Shown: positions 6,915 to 15,482 of the stretch, piece after piece
Position numbering within the stretch: position 1 is the stretch's first letter
Layout of the letters: every line of letters begins with the position of its first letter
The notes under the pieces: generated by a model
Databases searched by the model: none
The model's input: only the letters and a program-made list of their open reading frames with translations
Told to the model about the DNA's origin: nothing
Program-made: the position numbers and the translations under genes
Origin: Elusimicrobiota bacterium
GTDB taxonomy: Bacteria > Elusimicrobiota > UBA5214 > JBBAAG01
NCBI GenBank assembly: GCA_041658405.1
Contig: JBBAAG010000002.1
Coordinates: forward strand, 62,001-126,000
Direction: 5' to 3'
DNA length: 64,000 nt

Positions 6915-8923
6915 AGCATGTCCATAGCGTCAACGTCGTAGGTGATAAGCACCCCGGTTTTTGAGGGTAAAGGTTTAAGTTCCTGCATAACCTTTTCTAC
7001 CTGCGCTTCCGGCCCTTTGATAATCAACTGATAACGGTACTGTTCACGTATCCTGGCATACGGCGCGGGTGCCGGGCCAAGTAGGAGTAATGTATTACTG
7101 TACCCAAAAAGGGTTACCATATTGCGGATGGAAGCTGCCATGTTTTCAGCAACATATTTTACGCGTTGTTCTTCTTCATGACGGAAAACAATCCGCGCAA
7201 GCTGGTTAAACGGCGGGTACCCGAATTGTTTACGTAACGCAAGTTCTTGTGTATAAAACTCGTGATAGTCATTAGCAATAAATGCTTTGTACACATAATG
7301 TTCCGGGTGGTAAGTTTGAAGGATAACCCGTCCCGGTGTATCGCTGCGTCCCGCACGGCCGGCAACCTGTGTTAATAACTGGAACGCGCGTTCTGAACTA
7401 CGAAAATCCGGGATATACAACGTAATATCCGCACTAATAATTCCTACCAACGACACTTTTGGGAAGTCAAACCCTTTCGCGATCATTTGCGTACCGATAA
7501 GGATATCAAGCTGCTCATCCTTTACCGCGCGGTATACTTGTTCATAAACATCCTTTTTGCCGGTAGTATCAGTATCCATACGGTGTACCCGTGCGGAGGG
7601 AAATAATTTTTTTATTTCGGATTCCACTTTTTCAGTACCCACCCCGCCGTAGTTTATACGTACCCCGTTACAGTTAGGGCATCTGAGGTTAACCTTTTCG
7701 CGGTACGCACAAAAATGGCACTGCAGATTATCTTCAGTACGGTGATAGACAAGTTTTACTCCGCACCGCGGGCATTCCGCAATATATCCACAGGAACGGC
7801 AGGTTATCGACGAAGCGAATCCGCGGCGGTTGACAAACAAAATTGATTGTTGATGGTTATTCAAACATTCCGCTAATGCTGTTTTTAGTTCGTTTGACAA
7901 AACTGTGGTAAACGAACTTTTTGAGGTTTTAAGGTCGACCATCTCAGCTATTGCGTGGCTCATACCGGTAACGCGTTGTTTGAGTTCAAGTAATTTATAC
8001 TTACGTTGATCAGCGAAATACCTGCTTTCGATACTGGGCGTTGCGCTGCCAAGGATAACAACTGAGTTTGTTAACTCTGCGCGTTTAGCCGCTACTTCCC
8101 GGGTATGGTAGTACGGTTTAGTGTCCTGTTTATAAGTAAACTCATGTTCTTCATCCACAATAATACACCCGAGGTTGTTGAATGGCGCAAAAACCGCTGA
8201 CCTTGCGCCCAGCATTAGTTGTACTTCACCATGCATAGCGCGGCGTAAGGTTTCATAGCGTTTACCTGCGGAGATACGGCTGTGCCATACGCCGATACGG
8301 TTTTTGCCAAACCGTTTTTGCGTGAGCTCAACAAACTGCGGGGTTAATGATATCTCAGGGAGTAAGTAAACAACATGCCTGTTTTGCGAGAATAGGTATT
8401 CAATCACGCGGAAGTATACTTCTGTCTTCCCGCTGGCGGTAACGCCGTGCAGTAAAAATGTTGCCGGGGTACCGGTTTTCAGTTGTTGAATAATAGCATC
8501 TACCGCAACGGCTTGTTCTGCGGTAAGTTCGTACTCCGGCGGTGTGCCGGTATCCGGGATATAAGGTTCTGACGCGGTACCTTCGGGGATAACTTTTTTG
8601 CGTTTAGGTTCACAGATGTTTACGGGTAAAACCGCTGCTGCGGCTTCGCCTAGCGTACATGCGTAATGCCTGGAAAGCCATTTTGTTAGTTCAAGATTAT
8701 CTTTCCCAAGAAAAAGTTCTGGGCTATAAACCGACTGCACGTCTTTCCATCCGTCATGTTTAGTATCCGGGAAAACATTGATTACGTACCCTACCTTAGC
8801 GCCCTGTTTCCCGAATGGAACATTAACGCGTACCCCTGGAGTTACAGAGTTAACCAAATTGTCCGGTACGTTATACCCAAAAAGTTTATCTAACGGCAAC
8901 GGTATGGCAACCTCAACGTACAT
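6911..8923 (-). CDS. priA: Primosomal protein N' (replication restart helicase PriA)
   Basis: 670 residues, within the usual family range. The N-terminal 3'-end-binding domain (VEVAIPLPLDKLFGY) is followed by a DEAD-type helicase with Walker A GVTASGKT (160-167), a DEEH box (257-260), and the zinc-binding insertion with CxxC pairs (CRSCG, CPRCG, CHFC, CPNCNG). The C-terminal helicase lobe contains GTQMIAKGFDFP and QVAGRAGR. PriA reloads the replisome at stalled forks. The usual GVTGSGKT is GVTASGKT here, a mild change that keeps the lysine. The start ATG at 8923 lacks a clear Shine-Dalgarno but begins exactly at the family start. Confidence 0.95.
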   Translation of the reverse strand: MYVEVAIPLPLDKLFGYNVPDNLVNSVTPGVRVNVPFGKQGAKVGYVINVFPDTKHDGWKDVQSVYSPELFLGKDNLELTKWLSRHYACTLGEAAAAVLPVNICEPKRKKVIPEGTASEPYIPDTGTPPEYELTAEQAVAVDAIIQQLKTGTPATFLLHGVTASGKTEVYFRVIEYLFSQNRHVVYLLPEISLTPQFVELTQKRFGKNRIGVWHSRISAGKRYETLRRAMHGEVQLMLGARSAVFAPFNNLGCIIVDEEHEFTYKQDTKPYYHTREVAAKRAELTNSVVILGSATPSIESRYFADQRKYKLLELKQRVTGMSHAIAEMVDLKTSKSSFTTVLSNELKTALAECLNNHQQSILFVNRRGFASSITCRSCGYIAECPRCGVKLVYHRTEDNLQCHFCAYREKVNLRCPNCNGVRINYGGVGTEKVESEIKKLFPSARVHRMDTDTTGKKDVYEQVYRAVKDEQLDILIGTQMIAKGFDFPKVSLVGIISADITLYIPDFRSSERAFQLLTQVAGRAGRSDTPGRVILQTYHPEHYVYKAFIANDYHEFYTQELALRKQFGYPPFNQLARIVFRHEEEQRVKYVAENMAASIRNMVTLFGYSNTLLLLGPAPAPYARIREQYRYQLIIKGPEAQVEKVMQELKPLPSKTGVLITYDVDAMDML

Positions 8924-8941
8924 ATAGATGCGTAATGCTGT

Positions 8942-9697
8942 TTAGGCATATCCTTTCGGAATTATTAGGTTAAGTTCGCGCATTGCAATTTTTAAGTCTT
9001 CCCATGCAGGCACTTTATTCCGCGGGTCACGCAGTAACGCTGCAGGGTGATATGTCGGCATAATTTTTGTATCCGTAACCTTACCGTCGGGGGTTATATA
9101 CTCAAAAAACCTTCCCCGCACATCGCCTAAAGCTTTGAACTCAACAGGTAGTAAGTACCGTGATGCCACAGCGCCTAGTGCAATGATTAGTACAGGATGA
9201 ATAATCTGTATTTGCTGGTGAAGTATATGTATACACTTCCGCGCTTCTGCTTCAACCGGCGGGCGGTCATTACCCCGTAGTTCGGGATCTGACGGGTCTT
9301 TCATAGGATGGCACTTAACAATGTTTGCAATATACACATTACTGCGGTCAAGAGTCATCCCGCGGATCATATCGTTAAGAAGCTTACCCGCACGGCCGAT
9401 AAACGGTTCGCCTTTATGGTCCTCATCAAACCCAGGCCCTTCCCCCACGAACATCAGACGGGTATCCGGATTACCCGTACCGAATACAAAGTTTATCCTT
9501 GACTCACCCAACGGACATGCGCGGCAGGTTAAGTATTGCTGGCGTAACTTTTCAAGTTGCCCAATTTTACCTTTAGGCGCTACAGCCACAGTTTTTGGTT
9601 TCTTAAAAAATTTATGTCCTTCAGGGATAATGATTTCATCCTCACCGAAATCTGTCAGGAGTTGGAGGTACGATATAATAGTGTTTTTACTTACCAT
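8942..9697 (-). CDS. Family 4-type uracil-DNA glycosylase (Fe-S)
   Basis: 251 residues. It removes uracil from DNA at the start of base-excision repair. The characteristic parts are the GEGPGFDED motif (85-93) with GEPFIGRAGKLL, the ANIVKCHP strand, and the late TYHPAALLR motif with H217. Four cysteines (C58 and C61 in CRACP, C129 in VKCHP, C155 in ARKC) have the spacing of the 4Fe-4S cluster of family 4 enzymes. The ~50-residue N-terminal tail is variable in the family. It lies 3 bases after the LeuB-family gene and 18 bases before priA, so the genes are probably cotranscribed. Confidence 0.9.
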   Translation of the reverse strand: MVSKNTIISYLQLLTDFGEDEIIIPEGHKFFKKPKTVAVAPKGKIGQLEKLRQQYLTCRACPLGESRINFVFGTGNPDTRLMFVGEGPGFDEDHKGEPFIGRAGKLLNDMIRGMTLDRSNVYIANIVKCHPMKDPSDPELRGNDRPPVEAEARKCIHILHQQIQIIHPVLIIALGAVASRYLLPVEFKALGDVRGRFFEYITPDGKVTDTKIMPTYHPAALLRDPRNKVPAWEDLKIAMRELNLIIPKGYA

Positions 9698-9700
9698 GAA

Positions 9701-10753
9701 TTATATTTCACTCGCGATAAGGTCGCCAACTTCTGAGGTTGACATCCCCATCTTACCTGCGTCCATACTCTTAATTTTACCGGATAACAATATTTTTTTT
9801 ACCGTATTTTCAATCGCATCCGCAGCTTCGGATTCACCAAGGACGTCAAGCATCATTGCACCGGCCATTACCGTAGCGATTGGGTTAATAACATTTTTAC
9901 CCGCGTACTTAGGGGCGGATCCGTGGATAGGTTCAAACATTGACACGCCTTTGGGGTTAATATTCCCTCCTGCGGCAACACCCAGGCCTCCTTGTATCAT
10001 AGCGCCAAGGTCTGTGATAATATCGCCGAACATGTTGTCGGTAACGATAACGTCAAACCATTCCGGGTTCTTTACAAACCACATAGTAACGGCATCCACG
10101 TGCGCATAACTTTTTTTTATATCAGGATATTCTTTCCCCATATTATTGTATACGCGTTCCCATAGGTTAAACGCATAGGTGAGAACATTAGTTTTTCCGC
10201 ATAACGTAATTTCTTTCCGTGTACGCCGGTTACGGCAGTACTCAAATGCGTACCGCAAGCAGCGTTCTACGCCGTGGTAAGTGTTTACCGACTCCTGGAT
10301 TGCCACTTCGTTTGGGGTGTCTTTTTTCAGGAATCCGCCGCCGCCGGAGTAATACCCTTCGGTATTCTCGCGGACCACCACGAAGTCAATGTCTTTAGGT
10401 TCCTTATCCTTCAACGGTGTCCATACACCGTCATAAAGTTTTACCGGGCGGAGGTTAATGTATTGCTCAAGTTCAAACCGTATGCGTAGCAACACGTTTT
10501 TCTCGAGTATCCCGGGTTTTACGTCAGGATGGCCTACGGCGCCAAGAAAAATAGCGTCAGCTTTCTTTAATTCTGCCATCTCGGTATCAGAAATCAACTC
10601 ACCGGTTTTTAGGTAGCGTTCACCCGAAAAGTTGTAGTTGATAAACTCGTACTGGATATCAAACTTTTTACCGGCTGCCTCCAACGATTTTAATCCTTCC
10701 CTCACGCATTCCGGGCCAACACCGTCGCCAGGGATTACTGCAATTTTGTACAT
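9701..10753 (-). CDS. Isocitrate/isopropylmalate dehydrogenase family enzyme (LeuB/DmlA-like)
   Basis: 350 residues, an NAD(P)-dependent beta-decarboxylating dehydrogenase. IAVIPGDGVGPE starts the fold. LRIRFELEQYINLRPVKL carries the substrate-binding arginines, and VVVRENTEGYYSGGGG sits in the specificity loop. TDNMFGDIITD holds the metal-binding aspartates, and EPIHGSAPKYAGKNVINP is the cofactor loop. The RENTEG loop is closer to tartrate/D-malate and isocitrate-type members than to classic LeuB, so the substrate cannot be assigned. No leuA, leuC or leuD lies nearby. The start ATG at 10753 has a strong Shine-Dalgarno (GGAGG, complement of 10764-10768). It leads the minus-strand run. Confidence 0.85.
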   Translation of the reverse strand: MYKIAVIPGDGVGPECVREGLKSLEAAGKKFDIQYEFINYNFSGERYLKTGELISDTEMAELKKADAIFLGAVGHPDVKPGILEKNVLLRIRFELEQYINLRPVKLYDGVWTPLKDKEPKDIDFVVVRENTEGYYSGGGGFLKKDTPNEVAIQESVNTYHGVERCLRYAFEYCRNRRTRKEITLCGKTNVLTYAFNLWERVYNNMGKEYPDIKKSYAHVDAVTMWFVKNPEWFDVIVTDNMFGDIITDLGAMIQGGLGVAAGGNINPKGVSMFEPIHGSAPKYAGKNVINPIATVMAGAMMLDVLGESEAADAIENTVKKILLSGKIKSMDAGKMGMSTSEVGDLIASEI

Positions 10754-10870
10754 CTAAAAAATACCTCCATAAAAACTTTTTTATTCTGGTAACAATTTCA
10801 TTGATTCTACCATATTTTGTAAGATTAATAAAACTATAGTATCCGAAGTAACCGAAAGGATAGCGGTAAA

Positions 10871-12811
10871 TTGGAAGAAAACAGTGTGTTAAACGAGAAA
10901 TATGAGGTACTACCAGTCCTCGCGGTAGTATGCATACTGATCCTGTGGTCTGCGTTGTTGATAACAAAAATATCAGACGCTGATTTTTGGTGGCACCTGA
11001 AGTTCGGGCAGAGGATACTTGAAACCCGTGCGATGGTATCGTTAACAGACCATTGTTATTTTTTTAACAACGAAGGGTATGTTAATACCAACTGGCTGTT
11101 CCAGGTGCTGAGCTACGGTATTTACACAATTATGGGAGTCAACGGTATAATCTTGTTCAAGCTCCTGACACTTTTTCTTGCGGCAATTGTTGTGGTGTTG
11201 TCACCAGGTAAGATTATGCGTAAATGGTACGCCATTGCATTTTTTTTTATGGTAGTATTATCCGCAAGCGTGCGCACGCATCCGCGGCCGGAAATGTTCT
11301 CCGTACTTTTTTCTGTGCTTTACATCTTTTTGCTGGAGAAGTACAGGTTATCCGGTAAAACTGCGTGGTTATACCCGTTACCGTTAATACAACTTCTCTG
11401 GGTGAACCTCCACGGATTTTATTTTATGGGGTTATTAATTATAATATGCTACATCCTTGACTTGTTCGCGGGGAAGTATTTTAAGTTAAAATTCATAGAA
11501 CCCTGGGGCGGTAACTTTAAAATCCTGGGAATTGCTTTTATCGCGGTAGTAGCAGCAACTATGATTAATCCCTACGGTATAACGATATTCCAGACAGTAC
11601 TCGGGTATGTGAATGTAGTCTATCGGCAGGATAACGTTTTTGCGAGGATGATTTCCGAACTTAAACCCACACTGGGGATCGATACTGCTCATGTACCGGG
11701 ATTGATGTATTACAAATTCCTTGTTATAGCGGTAATTGCAACTTTTTTTATCCGCAAAAAAGTTGTTGTCTCACATGTTTTACTTACACTGTTTTTCCTG
11801 GGATTATCCTTATCCACAATCCGAGGGGTTACATTGTTTGCGTTGGTAACGTTCCCGTTTGCTGCGTATAACCTTACCGGGATTTATCGTCAGGGGAAAT
11901 ATAGTGATGCTAATGCGTTACTGAAGGTGTTCAAGATCGTATCCGCCACAGCGATGATACTGATAATACTGCTGTCCCTGTTGCTGACATATAACATTGT
12001 AACCAACAGGTACTACACGTACTTACGTATTGCGAAAGAGTTTGGGTTTGGAGTAAAACCCTGGACTTATATTGAAGGCGCAGGGAAGTTTATCAATACA
12101 CTCCCTCCCGGAACAAGGGCGTTAAACGAATACTCTACCGGCGGATATCTGGTATGGCAAAATATACAGGAACGGAAAGTTTTTATTGCCGGGTTCCTCC
12201 CGCAGGTACAGGAAAAAGTTAAAACCGTATACGCGCAGATGCTACGCGCGTGGAAGGATGGCGGTATGTTTGATGAGTTCGTGGAGGAATACAAGATTGA
12301 TGTCCTGGTACTGGACCATACACAACGCTTTACCTCCGGGACGGTTAACCGCCTGTGGCGCCATCCCGCATGGAAAACTGTGTTTATTGACGAAACAGGT
12401 ATTGTTTTTCAGAAGATTAAACCCCTCTCCGGAGGAAAAGACAGCGCCTGGCATAACGAAAAAATACTGGACTCTCTTGCTGAAAAGGTTTTAGAACGGT
12501 ACAAAAATGTTACTCCTGTAAAAGGGCGGATTACTGAATTTATTAGTATCCCCAAAGATTTAGCGAATACCGGGCAGTTGTATTACATTCTTGGTTTGTA
12601 CGAAAAAGCTATACCGTTATACGAGAAAACGGTATATCACGCGCCGTATCTCCACGAATTTTTGTTTGGTATAGGTTACTGCAAAGCAATGCTTGGGGAT
12701 TATACCGGAGCAATTGAGTATTACCAGAAAACGTTGAGATATACCCCTGATGATCCTGTAGTATTAGGAGAATTAGATAACTGTAACGCGATGTTAGGCT
12801 ACAAAAACTGA
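10871..12811 (+). CDS. DxDxWWHLK-family GT-C-like membrane protein with TPRs
   Basis: 646 residues. The first of five paralogues sharing an early DADFWWHLK motif (residues 36-44) right after the first membrane segment, a THPRPEMF motif, NLHGFYFMG, an INPYG motif and about ten hydrophobic segments up to ~380. A soluble part with a NEYSTGGYLVW signature follows, then two or three TPRs (about 560-640). The early acidic pair in an outside loop and the PRPE motif recall GT-C glycosyltransferases of the PMT/ArnT type, so transfer from a lipid-linked sugar is plausible but unproven. The TTG start at 10871 is tentative, and a GTG at 10886 is an alternative. It is divergent from the dehydrogenase gene. 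Confidence 0.75.
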   Translation: MEENSVLNEKYEVLPVLAVVCILILWSALLITKISDADFWWHLKFGQRILETRAMVSLTDHCYFFNNEGYVNTNWLFQVLSYGIYTIMGVNGIILFKLLTLFLAAIVVVLSPGKIMRKWYAIAFFFMVVLSASVRTHPRPEMFSVLFSVLYIFLLEKYRLSGKTAWLYPLPLIQLLWVNLHGFYFMGLLIIICYILDLFAGKYFKLKFIEPWGGNFKILGIAFIAVVAATMINPYGITIFQTVLGYVNVVYRQDNVFARMISELKPTLGIDTAHVPGLMYYKFLVIAVIATFFIRKKVVVSHVLLTLFFLGLSLSTIRGVTLFALVTFPFAAYNLTGIYRQGKYSDANALLKVFKIVSATAMILIILLSLLLTYNIVTNRYYTYLRIAKEFGFGVKPWTYIEGAGKFINTLPPGTRALNEYSTGGYLVWQNIQERKVFIAGFLPQVQEKVKTVYAQMLRAWKDGGMFDEFVEEYKIDVLVLDHTQRFTSGTVNRLWRHPAWKTVFIDETGIVFQKIKPLSGGKDSAWHNEKILDSLAEKVLERYKNVTPVKGRITEFISIPKDLANTGQLYYILGLYEKAIPLYEKTVYHAPYLHEFLFGIGYCKAMLGDYTGAIEYYQKTLRYTPDDPVVLGELDNCNAMLGYKN

Positions 12812-12841
12812 GTGCTCAATAAATATACTTTTTAAAACAAG

Positions 12842-12870
12842 TTGACAAATCCTTTAATTTAAACTATTAA
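12842..12870 (+). promoter_or_regulatory. Sigma-70-type promoter of the first fibre triplet
   Basis: TTGACA at 12842-12847, a 17-base spacer, and TATTAA at 12865-12870. The predicted start of transcription (~12877) falls after the ATGs at 12875 and 12878, which supports the in-frame ATG at 12896 as the real start of the next gene. Confidence 0.7.
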
Positions 12871-12895
12871 TTTAATGATGAGAGAATACAATAGT

Positions 12896-14179
12896 ATGCT
12901 GAAGAAATTATTTATAATATCACTTATTATACACATATCAACATTACTTATATTTATCAAGCAAATAAATGCAGCGGCAGTCACTGGTATAAATTATCAG
13001 GGACGGTATAAAGATAATGGTATGTATGTAACAGGGAGTTATACTTTTAAGTTCAAAATATACGATATTGATAATACTTTACTCTGGGCATCAAAACTTG
13101 TTGCATTAAATGTTGATCGCGGAATGTTTAATTACGTTCTCCACTGTTCTACTATAAGCTGGGATCTTACAACACCATTTGTAGAAGTTAGTGTGGGGCC
13201 CGAAGGTTCAACTGAAGGTGAATTGACGGTATTGTCCCCGAGGGAACAGTTGATGGGTGTAGCGTATTCGTTCTATACATCAACTGCTGTATACTCACAA
13301 ACTACCGGCGCAGGAACTGCGAATTATGTAACAAAATTTGCTGCAACAAATCAGGCAGGTAATTCCACTATTTACGATAACGGTAACATTGCTATCGGCA
13401 ACGCCTCACCCGCAAACAAGCTTGATATTGAGGGTAATTGCGCGATTGGTGCTACCTATGCCGGAACAAGTGCGGGGCCAGCAAACGGGTTGATCATAGA
13501 AGGCAATGTCGGTATCGGATTAACTAACCCACAAAACAAGTTGGATGTCGAAGGCGCCGCGGCAATTGGCGCAACATACGCGGGAACAAGCGCGGGGCCG
13601 TCAAATGGCTTGATTGTAGAAGGTAAAGTTGGTATTGGAATAACGAATCCTACTGGTACGTTGGAAGTAACAACAGGTTCAGGCAATACATACGCGCTAA
13701 AGATATCAAGCAGTAACGGTACTGAATTATTGTCGGTGAAACACAACGGCACGATTTCAGGATGCGGGTTTATTCCAATTGGTACAATCGTTGCATGGCA
13801 CAAATCTTTTGCCAATACCCCTGCTTTACCAGGCTCGTGGGTAGAATGTACCGGCGGTACTGTGTCAGATGCTGCTTCCCCTATAAACGGCCAGGCAATT
13901 CCGAATTTAAACAGTCAAGTCTATGCTGGTAGTAGAGGACGTTATATTCGCGGGGGAACAACATCAGGTTCTACAAATGCGTCATCACGATTTTCCGGAA
14001 ATACTGTCAAATACACGTCATCAGGAGCATCTTTTACATACTATGGTATGGCCTTTGGTAAATATTATGATACTGAGAATGGCGACTTAGTATCATATAG
14101 CACAACTGACAATACTTTGGGATATCCTTATGTACAGGTAACAGCAATGACAATGGTGTGGATAATGAGGATAAAATGA
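12896..14179 (+). CDS. Fibre-like secreted protein, tail-collar type (triplet A, copy 1)
   Basis: 427 residues from the ATG at 12896, chosen because the promoter at 12842 would start transcription after the more upstream ATG at 12875. A signal peptide (about 1-24, ending INAAA) is followed by the shared module with NYQGRY and a PREQL motif (about 25-145). Next are beta-repeats with two near-identical ~40-residue units (GATYAGTSAGP, then VGIG-TNP). Last comes a domain like the phage tail collar: PIGTIVAWHK, WVECTGGTVSD, GQAIPNLN and RGRYIRGG. The protein ends VTAMTMVWIMRIK. It is probably a trimeric surface fibre. No enzymatic motif is visible. It forms a tandem family with the next two genes. 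Confidence 0.8.
   Translation: MLKKLFIISLIIHISTLLIFIKQINAAAVTGINYQGRYKDNGMYVTGSYTFKFKIYDIDNTLLWASKLVALNVDRGMFNYVLHCSTISWDLTTPFVEVSVGPEGSTEGELTVLSPREQLMGVAYSFYTSTAVYSQTTGAGTANYVTKFAATNQAGNSTIYDNGNIAIGNASPANKLDIEGNCAIGATYAGTSAGPANGLIIEGNVGIGLTNPQNKLDVEGAAAIGATYAGTSAGPSNGLIVEGKVGIGITNPTGTLEVTTGSGNTYALKISSSNGTELLSVKHNGTISGCGFIPIGTIVAWHKSFANTPALPGSWVECTGGTVSDAASPINGQAIPNLNSQVYAGSRGRYIRGGTTSGSTNASSRFSGNTVKYTSSGASFTYYGMAFGKYYDTENGDLVSYSTTDNTLGYPYVQVTAMTMVWIMRIK
13511..13600 (+). repeat. 90-bp segment identical to 14809-14898
   Basis: Base-for-base identical by reading to 14809-14898 in the next paralogue, while flanking sequence differs at scattered positions. It lies in the beta-repeat part of the gene and contains GGCGCCGCGG. 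It points to recent duplication or gene conversion between neighbouring fibre genes. Confidence 0.8.
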
Positions 14180-15474
14180 TTTTTATGAAAAACATTTTTT
14201 TGTCAATACTGAAACTGGTACTACTACTCTACATTTTGCTGCAATCCATTACAGCGTACTGCGCTATACCGACCGGGATAAATTATCAGGGGCGTTACCG
14301 CGAAAACGGCGTATATATCACAGGCAACCGTGCGTTTCTTTTCAAAATAACTGATAGCGGAGGTACTTCTGAATATTGGCGGTCCGGGATCGTTAACCTC
14401 AGAGTAGAAAGCGGGTTGTATCATTATGTCCTTAACTTTTCTACAGGACTGAACTGGGTGACTACAACGCCGCATATAGAAGTCAGTGCCGGGCCTGAAG
14501 GTTCGACTGAACCACAGTTAATATCGTTAACTCCCCGGGAATTGATAGTTGGTGCGCCCTACGCGTTTTATACGTCAACTGCAATATATTCACAAAAGAC
14601 AGGGGTAGGAACCGTAAATTACGTTGCAAAATTTACTGCAACTGATCAGTTGGGAAATTCCAGTAGTATTTATGATAACGGCAATGTGGCAATCGGCAAC
14701 ACGTCTCCCGCAAACAAGCTTGATATTGAGGGTAATTGCGCGGTCGGCGCTACCTATGCCGGAACAAGCGCGGGGCCAGCAAACGGGTTGATCATAGAAG
14801 GCAGTGTTGGTATCGGATTAACTAACCCACAAAACAAGTTGGATGTCGAAGGCGCCGCGGCAATTGGCGCAACATACGCGGGAACAAGCGCGGGGCCGAG
14901 TAACGGGTTGATAGTCGAAGGGAAAGTTGGGATCGGGATAACAAATCCTTCAGGTACATTGGAAATTCAAACTGGTTCAGGAAACACATATGCGCTTAAA
15001 ATATCAAGCAGTAACGGGACGACCGAAATAATGTCGGTAAAACATAGTGGAACAATCTCCGGTTTTGGCATTGCTCCTATTGGTTCAATTGTAGCATGGC
15101 ACAAATCATTATCCGGGGTACCTTCTTTACCTGCGGGTTGGGTTGAATGCACTGGTGGTACTGTATCAGATGTTGATTCGCCAATCAACGGGCAAGCAAT
15201 TCCTGATTTGAATAGTGAAAAATATGCTGGTGGCAGAGGACTTTATCTTCGCGGGGGAACAACATCTGGGTCATTCAATGAATCAACACGGTATTCCGGG
15301 AATGGTACAAAGTACGCTGGACAAAGCGGAACTTATTATGGCGCTGCTTATGCGCAATGGAATGATACAGAAAATGGTGCTCTTGTGACATATAGCACAA
15401 CTGACAACACTCTTGGGTATCCCTATATTCAGGTAACAGCAATGACGATGGTGTGGATTATGAAAACAAAGTAA
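14176..15474 (+). CDS. Fibre-like secreted protein, tail-collar type (triplet A, copy 2)
   Basis: 432 residues from the ATG at 14176, which overlaps the previous stop by ATGA and has GAGG 5 bases upstream. The ATG at 14185 is the other option. It has the same layout as copy 1: signal peptide ending at about TAYCA, NYQGRY module, two internal ~40-residue beta-repeats, collar-like domain (GWVECTGGTVSD, GQAIPDLN, RGLYLRGG), and the VTAMTMVWIMKTK ending. Its repeat region is almost identical at DNA level to copy 1 (see 14809-14898), whereas the N-terminal module is clearly diverged. Translational coupling suggests co-expression. Confidence 0.8.
   Translation: MIFMKNIFLSILKLVLLLYILLQSITAYCAIPTGINYQGRYRENGVYITGNRAFLFKITDSGGTSEYWRSGIVNLRVESGLYHYVLNFSTGLNWVTTTPHIEVSAGPEGSTEPQLISLTPRELIVGAPYAFYTSTAIYSQKTGVGTVNYVAKFTATDQLGNSSSIYDNGNVAIGNTSPANKLDIEGNCAVGATYAGTSAGPANGLIIEGSVGIGLTNPQNKLDVEGAAAIGATYAGTSAGPSNGLIVEGKVGIGITNPSGTLEIQTGSGNTYALKISSSNGTTEIMSVKHSGTISGFGIAPIGSIVAWHKSLSGVPSLPAGWVECTGGTVSDVDSPINGQAIPDLNSEKYAGGRGLYLRGGTTSGSFNESTRYSGNGTKYAGQSGTYYGAAYAQWNDTENGALVTYSTTDNTLGYPYIQVTAMTMVWIMKTK
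14809..14898 (+). repeat. 90-bp segment identical to 13511-13600
   Basis: Second member of the direct repeat pair described at 13511. The two copies are 1298 bases apart, which corresponds to one gene unit of the tandem array. Confidence 0.8.
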
Positions 15475-15482
15475 ATAAATAT

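Noticed and set aside
13411..14898. Short regularly spaced repeats suggestive of a CRISPR or tandem satellite.
   Set aside because: The repeats lie in frame within two coding sequences, encode ~40-residue protein repeats and have no unique spacers of constant size.
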